IMG/VR virus record: IMGVR_UViG_3300043463_000045 | Location: 38,690-102,689 of that record | DNA: 64,000 nucleotides | DNA from: a virus | Direction: 5' to 3' (one strand) | Shown here: in pieces, positions 16,093 through 25,835 of the stretch | How the letters are laid out: each line of letters opens with the position of its first letter | How positions within the stretch are numbered: position 1 is the stretch's first letter | Program-made: the position numbers and the translations under genes | Notes under the pieces: model-generated | The model's database searches: none | The model's input: the letters and a program-made list of their open reading frames with translations, nothing else | What the model was told of the DNA's origin: nothing

Positions 16093-16117
16093 CCATTTCC
16101 TCTTGTTGTGTTCTTAT

Positions 16118-16125
16118 GATAAATA
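16118..16125 (+). promoter_or_regulatory. Late promoter
   Basis: GATAAATA upstream of the gene at 16154, which has AGAGGAAA as ribosome-binding site; opens the structural operon. Confidence 0.75.
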
Positions 16126-16153
16126 AGAATAAGCATAACAAGAGGAAACAACC

Positions 16154-16324
16154 ATGGCACAAATAAAAGAAGAAATCCTTCTAGTCAAAGTATCCAAACT
16201 TACCAAAAATAACAACTCAGAACCCAGCGTTTTGTCAGATGACATTGTTTCAACATTGGAACAAGTCGTGGCAGAACTGCTGGGTTCTGGCGTTGTTGTC
16301 GAAGTAGAAAAAATAGAAGAGTAA
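16154..16324 (+). CDS. Hypothetical small late protein
   Basis: 56 residues; good ribosome-binding site AGAGGAAA. Alternating strand/helix, acidic end. First gene after the late promoter at 16118; small proteins in this position recur in T4-like marine phages but have no assigned role. Confidence 0.65.
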   Translation: MAQIKEEILLVKVSKLTKNNNSEPSVLSDDIVSTLEQVVAELLGSGVVVEVEKIEE

Positions 16325-16337
16325 GGAACCAATCACG

Positions 16338-16706
16338 ATGGCACGTAAAACTTCTACCCTTATGGGAAACAGCGGAGTAAATCTAAATGTTACAGGGACA
16401 CCCGTTCCTGGCGATAGTTATTATGGATATACTGACGGGCTGCATACAATTGCCATATATGGGCAGAATCTATCGGGCCGTGTTCGCATTCAAGGAACAT
16501 TAGCAACCAATCCTACCGAAAGTGACTGGTTCAATATTCTTCTAAACGGAATGCCTTACAAAGATTATCAATCATTTACTGGCGTTGAGGGGATTACCTT
16601 CGTCGCCAATCTAGTTTTTTTACGAGCAATACTTGATAGAGATTCTATTGGTATTACGAATGTAACAAATGCTGGATACATTGAAAAAATATATTTGAAT
16701 TACTAA
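16338..16706 (+). CDS. Putative virion structural protein
   Basis: 122 residues, beta-rich, Gly/Asn/Thr-rich composition (VNLNVTGTPVPGDSYYG, GRVRIQGTL) typical of phage tail or adhesin parts. Directly upstream of three large fibre-like genes in a late operon. Exact place in the virion unknown. Confidence 0.65.
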   Translation: MARKTSTLMGNSGVNLNVTGTPVPGDSYYGYTDGLHTIAIYGQNLSGRVRIQGTLATNPTESDWFNILLNGMPYKDYQSFTGVEGITFVANLVFLRAILDRDSIGITNVTNAGYIEKIYLNY

Positions 16707-16718
16707 GGGGCGAAGGAA

Positions 16719-18812
16719 ATGAGCATTAACGCACAACCATTTTCACCTACATTTAAGCTGGTAGGGACACTAGAACAAGACCAAATACTAATATTTGATG
16801 CAAGTGAAAATGCATTTGTAAACGCATACGGCTCTGGAACTGGAGCAAATACCACACCAGTTACAAACGTGACCGATGTTGGTATAGGCGTTGGCATCTC
16901 ATATGGTGTTACTGGAAACGATTTAGAACTAAAAACACTCATTGCGGGAAATAATATTTCTATCGTTGACAACGGTGACGCATTAGTAATCTCAAATACT
17001 TTTGAAAATGAAATTCAGACTGCTACAAATCTTGGCAACGGAACTCCGATATTTGCACAGTTGAATGGAAACGATGACTTTGAGTTCAAAAGTCTTGCAG
17101 TCGGAAACGGACTATCCATTTCGGACAACGGGTCTACCATAACGGTATCTATTTCTGGAACTGTAGGACAAGGAACATACCTAGAGATAGATAACAATCT
17201 ATCCGATCTGGCAAACATAGCAGCGGCAAGACAAGAACTTGACGTATACTCAAAATCCGAGACACAAGCAAAGTTCATTAGAACAGATGGCCATAGCGTC
17301 CCAGACCAAAATAACATGTGGGATATTGGTTCTCCACTAAGAAGATTCAATGATATTTACGCTGAAACTCTACAGGGAACTGCGGTTCTTTCTGACAACC
17401 TAACTATTTCTGGAAATGTTGGTGATCTTTTAGCATATGATGGCAGCAAGTGGATAGCAGCGGCACCGTCAGGTGGTGGTGGTTCTGGGACTGTTCAGCT
17501 ATTGTCTATTGATGGCACAACACTAACTATTTCTGGCGGAAACTCTGTTAATCTTGACTTGGTTGAAGCAGACCTTGAAGGTTTGACCATTGAAGAAATC
17601 GGCCATAATATCATTCTTGATTCTGGATGGACATTTGTTCCACAAGACAACGGCACACAATCACTTGGTTCTCCAACTAATCGTTGGTCAGAAGTATATC
17701 TATCAAATGCATCTGTTCACATTGACAATAACACACTGTCATCTAATGGCACAGAGCTACTATGGAATGGCGAACCAATCACAGGCTTCCCCGGCCTTAC
17801 CGCTGACAGTGAAACTCAAACAGTTACACTAAACGAGGGATGGAGTTTTGTTCCAGCGACCAACATACAGCAAGACCTTGGTTCTCCTACGAATCGTTTC
17901 AGAGACTTGTATCTATCTGGTAACACTATTGATATTGGCGAAAACACCCTAAGTATTGACCCAGAAGGCGACCTAGTTTATAACGGCGTTGAGATTTTTA
18001 TTGGTAAAGAATATACCAATCTAATCAATACTCCATCCACACTAAGTTCATTTGATAACGACATTGGTTATATCACTATTGCAGAAGCAGTGCAACAAAT
18101 ACAAAGTGACTTGGCAAACTTAGAAGTATCATACGATACACTAAGTAACGTTCCAGACCTAACACAATTTGCAACCGTCTCTTACGTAAACACTACTCTT
18201 CAAAATGATTACGCTACCATATCATATGTTGACAATGCACTGGCAAACGTGGTTGGTTTGGCACCAGAAACACTTGACACCCTAAGTGAACTTGCCACAG
18301 CAATCAATAATGACCCAGAGTATTTTACAAGTGTTTCATCTCAGATTGATGCTAAAGCAAACTCTGCCGATTTATCAACAATTGCAACCACTGGCTCATA
18401 CAACGATCTATTGGATAAGCCAATCGCAACCGCAGTTGAATATGCAAAGATAAACTATGCAACTGATGGTTCTGTAATAAGTGTTTCAAACCTAACAGGC
18501 GGGATTACTGCAAACGTAGTATCAACAGCGGGTGGTATTATTGAATTTACTTTCCCAGATTATAGCTTACCACCAGCAAACACAATGATATACGGATATG
18601 CTTATGCGACAAATGAGTATGTTATTACTCCTATCACAGCCGACATGACCACTAGAAAAATATCAGGTGGTGGAGTTGCTGGCGCTCCAACTGCTTTTGG
18701 AAACTTTGGAACTGCCAAGATGACATTGAAGTTAGCAGAAGTTGATACTGGCGCATCCCGACAGTTTGGCACCACTACCCACGCTTGGGTCTTATTCACA
18801 TTACTAGCATAA
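16719..18812 (+). CDS. Tail-fibre or whisker-like structural protein
   Basis: 697 residues, Gly/Asn/Thr/Ser-rich and beta-rich. Contains at least three copies of a repeat with LGSPTNRWSEVYL (near 312), LGSPTNRFRDLYL (near 387) and IGSPLRRFNDIY (near 205), as found in trimeric beta-helical fibres and chaperone-containing tail appendages. C-terminal 130 residues form a compact globular end. Member of the late operon 16154-20820. Confidence 0.75.
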   Translation: MSINAQPFSPTFKLVGTLEQDQILIFDASENAFVNAYGSGTGANTTPVTNVTDVGIGVGISYGVTGNDLELKTLIAGNNISIVDNGDALVISNTFENEIQTATNLGNGTPIFAQLNGNDDFEFKSLAVGNGLSISDNGSTITVSISGTVGQGTYLEIDNNLSDLANIAAARQELDVYSKSETQAKFIRTDGHSVPDQNNMWDIGSPLRRFNDIYAETLQGTAVLSDNLTISGNVGDLLAYDGSKWIAAAPSGGGGSGTVQLLSIDGTTLTISGGNSVNLDLVEADLEGLTIEEIGHNIILDSGWTFVPQDNGTQSLGSPTNRWSEVYLSNASVHIDNNTLSSNGTELLWNGEPITGFPGLTADSETQTVTLNEGWSFVPATNIQQDLGSPTNRFRDLYLSGNTIDIGENTLSIDPEGDLVYNGVEIFIGKEYTNLINTPSTLSSFDNDIGYITIAEAVQQIQSDLANLEVSYDTLSNVPDLTQFATVSYVNTTLQNDYATISYVDNALANVVGLAPETLDTLSELATAINNDPEYFTSVSSQIDAKANSADLSTIATTGSYNDLLDKPIATAVEYAKINYATDGSVISVSNLTGGITANVVSTAGGIIEFTFPDYSLPPANTMIYGYAYATNEYVITPITADMTTRKISGGGVAGAPTAFGNFGTAKMTLKLAEVDTGASRQFGTTTHAWVLFTLLA

Positions 18813-18822
18813 GGATAAAAAG

Positions 18823-20820
18823 ATGACAATGAAAACAAGTGCAATTGATTTGAACGTTCCAGCGAAGGTGTTGCCCGCAACTGTTACCAACATGACAATG
18901 AAAGAATACTGGATATACGATGATGGTATGGGTGATAAATGGTGGGGCGGCGGTGCAAATCCAAAGCCATATCGTTGGGAACTTACCTTGACACTAACCC
19001 CAATATCACATGGTTCTCACCTTACTAGAACTCCGTTCAAATATGATGGATTTGATGTATTGGTCGGGGACTTTATTGCTGGTGCAACGGATGGCAAAGC
19101 ACTACAAATTATAAGCATCACAGAAAAAACATCAACATCGGTGGTTTGTGTGGTTGAAGACGTTCTACGATATAATACTTTCAGAAACGCATCTGGTATC
19201 GGTATATTCACCGTTCCTGGTCAAGCAGTGATTTTTGAACTGAATGAATTTGGCGACCCAATGATTGACCCACTGCCACTTGGTATTGTTTCAAGCGATT
19301 TCTATGCAAACGTAAACTCACGTTTTAAATATCTAAACCCACGTGCTCACTTTGTTCTTGAAAAAGAAAATCACAATTTTGAAGTTGGTGATGTTATCGG
19401 CATGTCAGACGAAGGTGATTATGAAGTTTCGTCCAGTTCAAATCTTGACAAACTAATCGGAACCATTACACATATCGGTCCTGGCCCAAACAAGTTTATG
19501 ATACGTCCAATGAATGGCACTATTGACTTCTCTCCATCATTACCAGGAAATGCTGGTGATTTTGTTTATGCATCAATTGATGGTTCTGGTGACCTTACTA
19601 CAAACCCTACTGGGGCGGCGGTGTTTCTCAATATAAAAAATGCAGTTCCAAGCACAGTTCGTGGTTCAGTGTTGAATGCTACTACGACTTCTGGAAATAA
19701 AATTAATTTGAATGGAACAGAAATAACATTCACTGGCCCTTCTATTTCAAGTGCGGTCAATAATATAAATGCATATACATCAGAACACAAAGTAACTGCA
19801 AGTAATGCCACTGCACTGACAGAAGCAGTGTCCGACATATCATCCGCAATTTACGGATTGGTTGGTGGATACCCTCCATTCTCTGCATCTATAAATGGTG
19901 TAACTGTTAACTTTACTACCACAACGGCTGGTCAATCTGAATATTCACAAACTGTTGCGATTGCAGAAGACATGGTTGCTGATATTATTGCAGCAAATAT
20001 TCCAAACATTTCAGCAAGAGCATCAGGGGGCAAACTATATATCACAGAAACACAGGGGGGTTCGATCACTATAGTAGACCTAACAAATGACACAAATAAC
20101 CATCCATTTGCTGGCACGAGTTCTATATCTGGATTAGCAACTTATTATGATGCATCAACCGCAAAATCATTACTTCTAACAAGAGCAGACGGTGGTGAAA
20201 TAATTGTAAGCAATGTTACTGGAACTCCTTGTGAAGATTTTGGTATTGTTTCTGGACATAATGGTTCGTATCCAATCGGAATGGACATTGAACAGGGTAT
20301 TCGCAAAGCTGGCATTACAGTCGTGGCCGACCTTGTAGCAAGAGATGCATTGTATAATGTTCTTGTTGGCGACCAAGCATATGTATTAGATGCAGGACAA
20401 GGTGAATGGGGTCTTTACATTTGGAATGGCTCGGCATGGGTTGTGGTAGCAACACAAGATAGTGCGGCAACAGATGCAAATAGTTTACACCATATTTATG
20501 TAATGCCATCACAGGTTGAAGGCAACATTGAAGTTATTGAAATGGGCCGTATTAGTCCGCACTCTCGTGTTGTCAGTGTGTTGGTTGAAGTTATTACCCC
20601 ATTTACTGGCTATTCTGACGTTCCTACGCTAAATATTGGTGTAGATGGAAATATTTCTGAACTAGTCAGTGATGCTCTGATTGACCTTGAAAATGTTGGT
20701 TCGTATAACTTGACTCCAGATTTCCATTACGAAGGCGAAGAAGAAGTAAACATTATTGCCACATTGGCACATAATGGCTCAACAAATGGCGAAATAAAAA
20801 TAACAGTAACTTATGTATAA
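18823..20820 (+). CDS. Large virion structural protein
   Basis: 665 residues. Starts with a Trp/Tyr-rich region (MKEYWIYDDGMGDKWWGG), continues with repetitive Ser/Thr/Gly/Asn beta regions and, near residues 520-550, the GDQAYVLDAGQGEWGLYIWN segment often seen in phage tail proteins that hold receptor-binding tips. Likely tail or baseplate-associated. Last gene before the terminator-containing intergenic region at 20821-20979. Confidence 0.68.
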   Translation: MTMKTSAIDLNVPAKVLPATVTNMTMKEYWIYDDGMGDKWWGGGANPKPYRWELTLTLTPISHGSHLTRTPFKYDGFDVLVGDFIAGATDGKALQIISITEKTSTSVVCVVEDVLRYNTFRNASGIGIFTVPGQAVIFELNEFGDPMIDPLPLGIVSSDFYANVNSRFKYLNPRAHFVLEKENHNFEVGDVIGMSDEGDYEVSSSSNLDKLIGTITHIGPGPNKFMIRPMNGTIDFSPSLPGNAGDFVYASIDGSGDLTTNPTGAAVFLNIKNAVPSTVRGSVLNATTTSGNKINLNGTEITFTGPSISSAVNNINAYTSEHKVTASNATALTEAVSDISSAIYGLVGGYPPFSASINGVTVNFTTTTAGQSEYSQTVAIAEDMVADIIAANIPNISARASGGKLYITETQGGSITIVDLTNDTNNHPFAGTSSISGLATYYDASTAKSLLLTRADGGEIIVSNVTGTPCEDFGIVSGHNGSYPIGMDIEQGIRKAGITVVADLVARDALYNVLVGDQAYVLDAGQGEWGLYIWNGSAWVVVATQDSAATDANSLHHIYVMPSQVEGNIEVIEMGRISPHSRVVSVLVEVITPFTGYSDVPTLNIGVDGNISELVSDALIDLENVGSYNLTPDFHYEGEEEVNIIATLAHNGSTNGEIKITVTYV

Positions 20821-20849
20821 TATCGGAATATTATATTTTTTGAGCGTTT

Positions 20850-20857
20850 AATAAATA
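20850..20857 (+). promoter_or_regulatory. Late promoter
   Basis: AATAAATA followed about 60 nt later by an intrinsic terminator, before the tail-fibre gene. Confidence 0.6.
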
Positions 20858-20862
20858 CATAT

Positions 20863-20949
20863 GTAAGGAGAGGAGACGATCTTTACATACTCTGACGAGT
20901 TTATCCCAGAGTAAAAAAGGGAAATCTGGTATTCAGATTTCCTTTTTTC
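20863..20949 (+). ncRNA. Candidate short late RNA or attenuated leader
   Basis: Between the late promoter and the terminator there are two further stems: TATGTAA/TTACATA (from about 20857) and ACTCTG/CAGAGT (about 20889-20912), then the terminator hairpin. About 87 nt. Either a small RNA or a leader that limits transcription into the tail-fibre gene. Confidence 0.5.
20919..20949 (+). terminator. Intrinsic terminator upstream of the tail-fibre gene
   Basis: GGAAATCTG, loop GTATT, CAGATTTCC, then TTTTTT, with a run of A before it. Confidence 0.85.
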
Positions 20950-20979
20950 ATCCATTATAGCTTTTAAGGAGACATAATA

Positions 20980-23900
20980 ATGGCTAATATTAAGAATTTC
21001 GGTCTATCAGGTATTTCCGCTGACGTTCAGTTTGGTAAGGCTGGTGGCCGTGTTGTTTATGATGCTGGTAACTCAGTATTCAAAGTAACACAGGCTGACG
21101 GTTCAACACTAGACAACATCCGCGTTGCTACCACCCCACTAAATGCTAACGATGCTGCATCAAAAGCATATGTTGACTCAAAGTCATCATCTGACGCAGC
21201 AGCAGTTCAAGCAGAACTAGACGCAACTCAGGTTGGCGCTGGTCTAGGCACAGACGGCGGCTACACCGCTAATGGCACTGCAAACTACATCTCAGCAGCA
21301 GTATCACTAAAAGATGCCGACAACAAGCTAGATGCAGCACTAAAAGTAGAAGAACTAGCACGTATTGCTGGCGATTCTGATCTACAAGACGCAATTGATG
21401 CAGAAGAAGCACGTGCTCTAGCAGCAGAAGGTGTCCTACAGGGCAACATCGATTCAGAAGCAGCAACACGTCTAGCAGCAGATGGCGTTCTACAGGACAA
21501 CATCGACTCAGAAGCAACCACTCGTTTCAACAACGATGCAACTCTACAGTCAAACATCGACTCAGAAGAATCAGCACGTATTGCAGCAGATGGCGTTCTA
21601 CAGGACAACATCGACTCAGAAGCAGCAACACGTCTAGCAGCAGACAATGCACTAGATGCACGTCTAGACATTATTGAAGGTGGCGCAGAAGTAGCGGGTT
21701 CAATTGCAAAAGCACTAGCAGATGCAAACACCTATACTGACGGTGAAATCTCAACACTAGATTCAACACTACGTTCATACATTGATACATCAGTTCAAGC
21801 TAAAGACAACACTGATGAAATCACCGAAGGAACAACCAACCTATTCTTCACACAGGCTCGTGCTCGTGCATCAATCTCTGTGACTGATAATGGTGGTGAT
21901 GGTGCTCTATCATACAACTCAACAACTGGCGTAATCACTTACACAGGTCCATCAGCAGCAGAAGTTCGTGCTCACTTCACAGGTGGCAAGGGCGTTTCAA
22001 TAACCAACGGCGAAGTTGCACTAGACTTCACTGAGTTCTCAACAACAGACGTTGTAGAAGGTACAAACCTATACTGGACAGTTGCACGTGGCGAATCAAT
22101 GTTCGATACACGTCTAGCAACAAAGTCAACTACTGACCTAGCAGAAGGCACAAACCTATACTACACAGATGCACGTGTTGACGCATATGTTTCAGGTGGC
22201 GATCTATCAGCAATCGAAACAGTTGGTGATGCAGTAATTGGCGGAAACCTATCAGTTGGTGGCGTTCTAACCGTTTCAGGCAACGGAACTTCAACCTTCA
22301 CTGGTAACGTTTCAATCGACGGCACAATCAACGTTGCTGGCGATGCTACATTCCTAGCAAACATCTCAGGCGACACCATGACAATGACTGGCGACCTAAG
22401 TGTAACTGGTAATACAGTTCTATCACAGCTAGTAACTGTAGAATCAGACGCAACAAAGGCAGCGGGTTCAAACATTGTAAACGTATTTGAAGTTGTATCA
22501 TCAGACGCACAGAAGCTATTTGAAGTTCGTCAAAATGGTGACGCAGTTGTTGGTGGCTCACTAACAGTTAACGGCGACTCAGCATCACTAGCTGGTAACC
22601 TATCAACCACTGGTAACGCAACTGTTTCAGGCGACCTATCAGTTGGTGGTTCACTAACTGTTGCTGGCGATGCAACATTCTCAGCAAACATCAACGGCAA
22701 CAACATGTCACTATCAGGCAACCTAATCGTAGGTGATGCGGATACAGACTATGTTGAGTTCAATGCTGACGTAGCATCAGACTTCATTCCAGACGTTACA
22801 GGCACATACGATCTAGGTACTGCTGCTAAATCTTGGAACAATGTTTACGCAGCAAACGTAACCGCAGACACCGTTACTGTTGGAACTCTAAACCTAACTT
22901 CAGGCATCACAGGTCTAACACTAGACGGTCTAGATGATGTTGAAATCACAAGTGTGGCTACAAACCAAATCATCGCGTGGGATGGCACAAAGTGGGTAAA
23001 CATTGATAACGTAAACGTCAATGGTTCTCTAACCGTTGCTGGCGATATCAACGCAGAAGCAAACATCATTCTAAACTCAGACGTAACTGGCGCACCAACC
23101 GAAAACGCAATCATCCGCGTTGAACGTGGCACATCAGCAGACGTTGAAATCAAGTGGAATGAAACAACTGATCAGTGGGAAGTAACAAATGATGGCACAA
23201 ACTACACTGCGCTATCAATCACCGCTGGAACAGGCGTTGCAGTTTCTTCAACTGGTGTTGTTTCTATCGGTCAAGCAGTTGAAACAACCTCAGACGTAAC
23301 ATTCAACGATGTTACTGTATCTGGTGTTCTAAACTCCGACGACATTACAGCAAACACAGTTACTATCACTGGTAACCTAGTTGTCAACGGAACAACCACA
23401 ACTGTAAACACTGAGACTATCGCTCTAGCAGACAACACAATCGTTCTAAACTCAAACGCAACTGGTGCAGCATCACAAAATGCTGGTATCGAGGTTGAGC
23501 GCGGTTCAGACGCAAACGTGTCTCTACTATGGGATGAATCAGCAGATCGTTGGACTGTTGGCACTGATACATTCGTTGCTGGCGCATTTATCGGTAACCT
23601 AACTGGTAACGTAACTGGTAACCTAACTGGTGACGTAACTGGAACAGTTTCAGACATCTCAAACCACACAACTGATGCACTAGCAGAAGGTTCAACCAAC
23701 CTATACTACACAGACGGTCGTGTAGCTGCTTACCTAACAACCAACGCATACGCAACAGAAGCATACACAGATGCAGCAGTTGCAGACAAGAACTCATTCG
23801 TAGTTCGTAAAGCAGTTGGAACATCAGAAGCAATCGGCACAATCGTAAACGTTGCAGGACACACCTACTACGTTTCACGCATTACAGTAAAAGTTACATC

Positions 23901-24099
23901 AGCATATGACGCAACAGTGTCAATTTCTGATGGCACCAATACTCTAATGACAGCAGCAGAAATTGAAGAAGATGTAGTTGGCACATACGTTGCAGAACTA
24001 CCATTCGCAACAGCAACCGCTGGTGGTGCGACAATCTCTCTAGTTTCAGCAGCAACAGCAGGCGCAGCAACAGTTACAGTTGAATACGTTCAGCTATAA
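20980..24099 (+). CDS. Large tail-fibre-like protein with biased codons
   Basis: 1039 residues. Internal repeats: an Ala/Asp/Glu-rich heptad-like region with AADGVLQDNIDSEAATR copies (about 145-225), a paired FFTQARARAS/YYTDARVDAY region, and several SGDLSVGGSLTVAGDATF beta repeats (about 410-580), then a trimeric-fibre-like C-terminus. Leu is almost always CTA, Ser mostly TCA, Ala mostly GCA, far more uniform than in neighbours, matching phage tRNA-Leu(TAG), -Ser(TGA) and -Ala(TGC). Good ribosome-binding site AAGGAG. Preceded by a terminator, so expression needs read-through or another start. Confidence 0.85.
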   Translation: MANIKNFGLSGISADVQFGKAGGRVVYDAGNSVFKVTQADGSTLDNIRVATTPLNANDAASKAYVDSKSSSDAAAVQAELDATQVGAGLGTDGGYTANGTANYISAAVSLKDADNKLDAALKVEELARIAGDSDLQDAIDAEEARALAAEGVLQGNIDSEAATRLAADGVLQDNIDSEATTRFNNDATLQSNIDSEESARIAADGVLQDNIDSEAATRLAADNALDARLDIIEGGAEVAGSIAKALADANTYTDGEISTLDSTLRSYIDTSVQAKDNTDEITEGTTNLFFTQARARASISVTDNGGDGALSYNSTTGVITYTGPSAAEVRAHFTGGKGVSITNGEVALDFTEFSTTDVVEGTNLYWTVARGESMFDTRLATKSTTDLAEGTNLYYTDARVDAYVSGGDLSAIETVGDAVIGGNLSVGGVLTVSGNGTSTFTGNVSIDGTINVAGDATFLANISGDTMTMTGDLSVTGNTVLSQLVTVESDATKAAGSNIVNVFEVVSSDAQKLFEVRQNGDAVVGGSLTVNGDSASLAGNLSTTGNATVSGDLSVGGSLTVAGDATFSANINGNNMSLSGNLIVGDADTDYVEFNADVASDFIPDVTGTYDLGTAAKSWNNVYAANVTADTVTVGTLNLTSGITGLTLDGLDDVEITSVATNQIIAWDGTKWVNIDNVNVNGSLTVAGDINAEANIILNSDVTGAPTENAIIRVERGTSADVEIKWNETTDQWEVTNDGTNYTALSITAGTGVAVSSTGVVSIGQAVETTSDVTFNDVTVSGVLNSDDITANTVTITGNLVVNGTTTTVNTETIALADNTIVLNSNATGAASQNAGIEVERGSDANVSLLWDESADRWTVGTDTFVAGAFIGNLTGNVTGNLTGDVTGTVSDISNHTTDALAEGSTNLYYTDGRVAAYLTTNAYATEAYTDAAVADKNSFVVRKAVGTSEAIGTIVNVAGHTYYVSRITVKVTSAYDATVSISDGTNTLMTAAEIEEDVVGTYVAELPFATATAGGATISLVSAATAGAATVTVEYVQL

Positions 24100-24125
24100 T
24101 AGTCGCTAAGTTTGACTAATACGGG

Positions 24126-24155
24126 AGGGGGGCCGAAAGGCTCCCCTTTCTTTTT
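24126..24155 (+). terminator. Intrinsic terminator after the tail-fibre gene
   Basis: GGGGGGCC, loop GAAA, GGCTCCCC, then a T-rich run. Confidence 0.9.
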
Positions 24156-24156
24156 A

Positions 24157-24164
24157 GATAAATA
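24157..24164 (+). promoter_or_regulatory. Late promoter
   Basis: GATAAATA directly after the terminator; drives the holin-like gene at 24192 (ribosome-binding site AAGGAGA). Confidence 0.75.
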
Positions 24165-24191
24165 CATTCAGAGAGATTGAAGGAGACGCAC

Positions 24192-24515
24192 ATGAAATGG
24201 TCTAAAATGGCTATGGTTATTTGGTTGGCACCAGAATATTTTGACAAGTGGAGAGTATTCCCAAGAATATTTCTATCAGTTTACATCTACTTGTTATACA
24301 GTGTGGTTCAGTGGTTTATGTTGCTACCTGACCCAAACACGCAGCAAGCAGGGTTGGTTTCTGTATTAGTTGGTGTTGGGGCAGCTTGGTTCGGACTGTA
24401 TATCAGTGGAACTCCAACTCAACACACTACTGCAATGCCGACATTTGAAAATATATCTATGACTACGACTGCCACAGGAAGTAGTTCAACAGTAAGCGAC
24501 ACAAGAAATAACTAA
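24192..24515 (+). CDS. Small membrane protein, candidate holin
   Basis: 107 residues from ATG 24192 (AAGGAG 7-12 nt upstream). Two hydrophobic segments, about 25-46 and 54-73, and a long polar Ser/Thr-rich C-terminus. Size, topology and late promoter suit a class II holin; I recall similar proteins in T4-like marine phages, but T4 holin itself is different. No endolysin lies next to it. Role inferred only. Confidence 0.5.
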   Translation: MKWSKMAMVIWLAPEYFDKWRVFPRIFLSVYIYLLYSVVQWFMLLPDPNTQQAGLVSVLVGVGAAWFGLYISGTPTQHTTAMPTFENISMTTTATGSSSTVSDTRNN

Positions 24516-24523
24516 GGAATAAT

Positions 24524-24982
24524 ATGGCGACGACATTCAAACATTACTTACGAGTTATACTTGATGAACCCCTTGACAAACACGATGTCAGAGGGTTGAT
24601 TGGAATATTCAAGCAATCGTTGCCAAATATCTTTTCTCCTACAAAAGAAGGCACTGCGGTTATATACCGTTCTCGCGAAGGAAAACATGTATATGACTTC
24701 AACTTTACTCGTAACGTGGATGAGGTAGAGGCAGAGGCAATACTTGATATATTGAATAACTGGACCGATGCCGATTACGAAATGGAAGTAACGACTACTG
24801 AACGGTTTGATTTGCCAGACTGCGAAGGCGACCAAGACTTGGATATGATAAAGCATAACCGATGGATACAGAAACAGGTTGATGATGGTTGGAGGTATGG
24901 GTTGGTGTTCAACGAAAATCTAAAGACTGACCCGAAACTTCGTCCATATCACGATCTCACACCAAAGCAGAAAAACTCTTGA
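24524..24982 (+). CDS. Protein with C-terminal RyR-like domain
   Basis: 152 residues. The end of the protein (about 110-150) has W..KQVDDGWRYGL...KTDPKLRPYHDLTPKQK, the pattern of the RyR domain (first defined in ryanodine receptors, found singly in many phages and bacteria). The N-terminal 100 residues are unknown. RyR-domain proteins may sense nucleotides; no specific function here. Overlaps the promoter at 24979. Confidence 0.72.
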   Translation: MATTFKHYLRVILDEPLDKHDVRGLIGIFKQSLPNIFSPTKEGTAVIYRSREGKHVYDFNFTRNVDEVEAEAILDILNNWTDADYEMEVTTTERFDLPDCEGDQDLDMIKHNRWIQKQVDDGWRYGLVFNENLKTDPKLRPYHDLTPKQKNS

Positions 24983-25007
24983 CTCTGCAAAAAGAATCAA
25001 GTATTAT
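24979..25007 (+). promoter_or_regulatory. Early promoter with GAATCA element
   Basis: TTGACT 24979-24984, GAATCA 24994-24999, TATTAT 25002-25007; drives the HscB-like gene. Confidence 0.65.
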
Positions 25008-25034
25008 ATATGAAATACGTATTATAGGTAAGAA

Positions 25035-25571
25035 ATGTCAGGGACTAAAAAAACATACAACTTCGACTCAAAAAACTACTTTGAGTTCTTCAACATAGAA
25101 GAAAAGTTTGCGATTAGCGTGAGAAGCCTAACTGCACACTACAAAAAGGTAGTTGCATTGTTGTCTAATGACACATCATTTGTTGCAAGAGAACGGCTTT
25201 CGTTTGCTGGCAGAGCGTATCATACATTGCTCAATCCTATTGAACGTGCAAGATACCTCGTTCAGATGCATGGAGTTGATGCAGATTTCCACGATAGTAT
25301 TCTACCACAAGATATGCAAGTTGCGCATGAGTTTAGAAATGAACTTTCTGAGTTGACAACCGAAGAAGAAGTTGATATATTTCAACACACTCTGAAAGAA
25401 CAATCTGACTTTATCGTTGACAGCATTCAGGTCAGTATTGACGTAAACAAAGACTATGAAATAGCGAGTGGATTGATATGCAGATTCTATGAACTACAAG
25501 AAATCTACCAAGAAAGCAAAGACAAAAAACGTCAAATCAAAGACGGCATTGTATTCGTCAACTTCCAATAA
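25035..25571 (+). CDS. HscB-like co-chaperone homologue lacking HPD
   Basis: 178 residues (E. coli HscB 171). Matches the Hsc20 plan: YFEFFNIEEKF at the J-domain start, AGRAYHTLLNPIERARYLV closing it, then HGVD and the IscU-binding region rich in MEFRNEL-type helices. The HPD tripeptide required to activate the Hsp70 partner is absent; the aligned region is AHYKKVVALLSN. It could bind IscU-like scaffolds without activating HscA, i.e. act as a decoy, but this is speculation. It sits behind a GAATCA-type early promoter between late genes. Confidence 0.8.
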   Translation: MSGTKKTYNFDSKNYFEFFNIEEKFAISVRSLTAHYKKVVALLSNDTSFVARERLSFAGRAYHTLLNPIERARYLVQMHGVDADFHDSILPQDMQVAHEFRNELSELTTEEEVDIFQHTLKEQSDFIVDSIQVSIDVNKDYEIASGLICRFYELQEIYQESKDKKRQIKDGIVFVNFQ

Positions 25572-25580
25572 AGTGAAAAA

Positions 25581-25835
25581 ATGAAATCCAACGTTATTGA
25601 TGCCCGTGCAGATTTTCTTGGTAAAATGTTGCTTGACAGACTTGACAAACTCACAGAATCACATAAAGATAGATATTCTTCATTCCTACTCATTGTAAAT
25701 GAAGACGGGAAAGACTATATTGAACTATATCTCAAAGACCTAGAAGATAAAAGTTTGATTGTAGTGGACCGTGCGCCTGTTGAAGTTTATCAACAGCGTG
25801 TGGAAACTAAGGTTGAACTATTCTATTTCGGCTAA
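25581..25835 (+). CDS. Hypothetical protein
   Basis: 84 residues from ATG 25581, 9 nt after the HscB-like gene; no strong ribosome-binding site, so probably coupled. Alpha/beta pattern, no motif known. Ends 4 nt inside the convergent GIY-YIG-type gene. Confidence 0.6.
   Translation: MKSNVIDARADFLGKMLLDRLDKLTESHKDRYSSFLLIVNEDGKDYIELYLKDLEDKSLIVVDRAPVEVYQQRVETKVELFYFG

Noticed and set aside
21400-21700. Short tandem repeats that could be mistaken for a CRISPR array
   Set aside because: They are in frame within the tail-fibre gene, encode heptad-like protein repeats and have no spacers.
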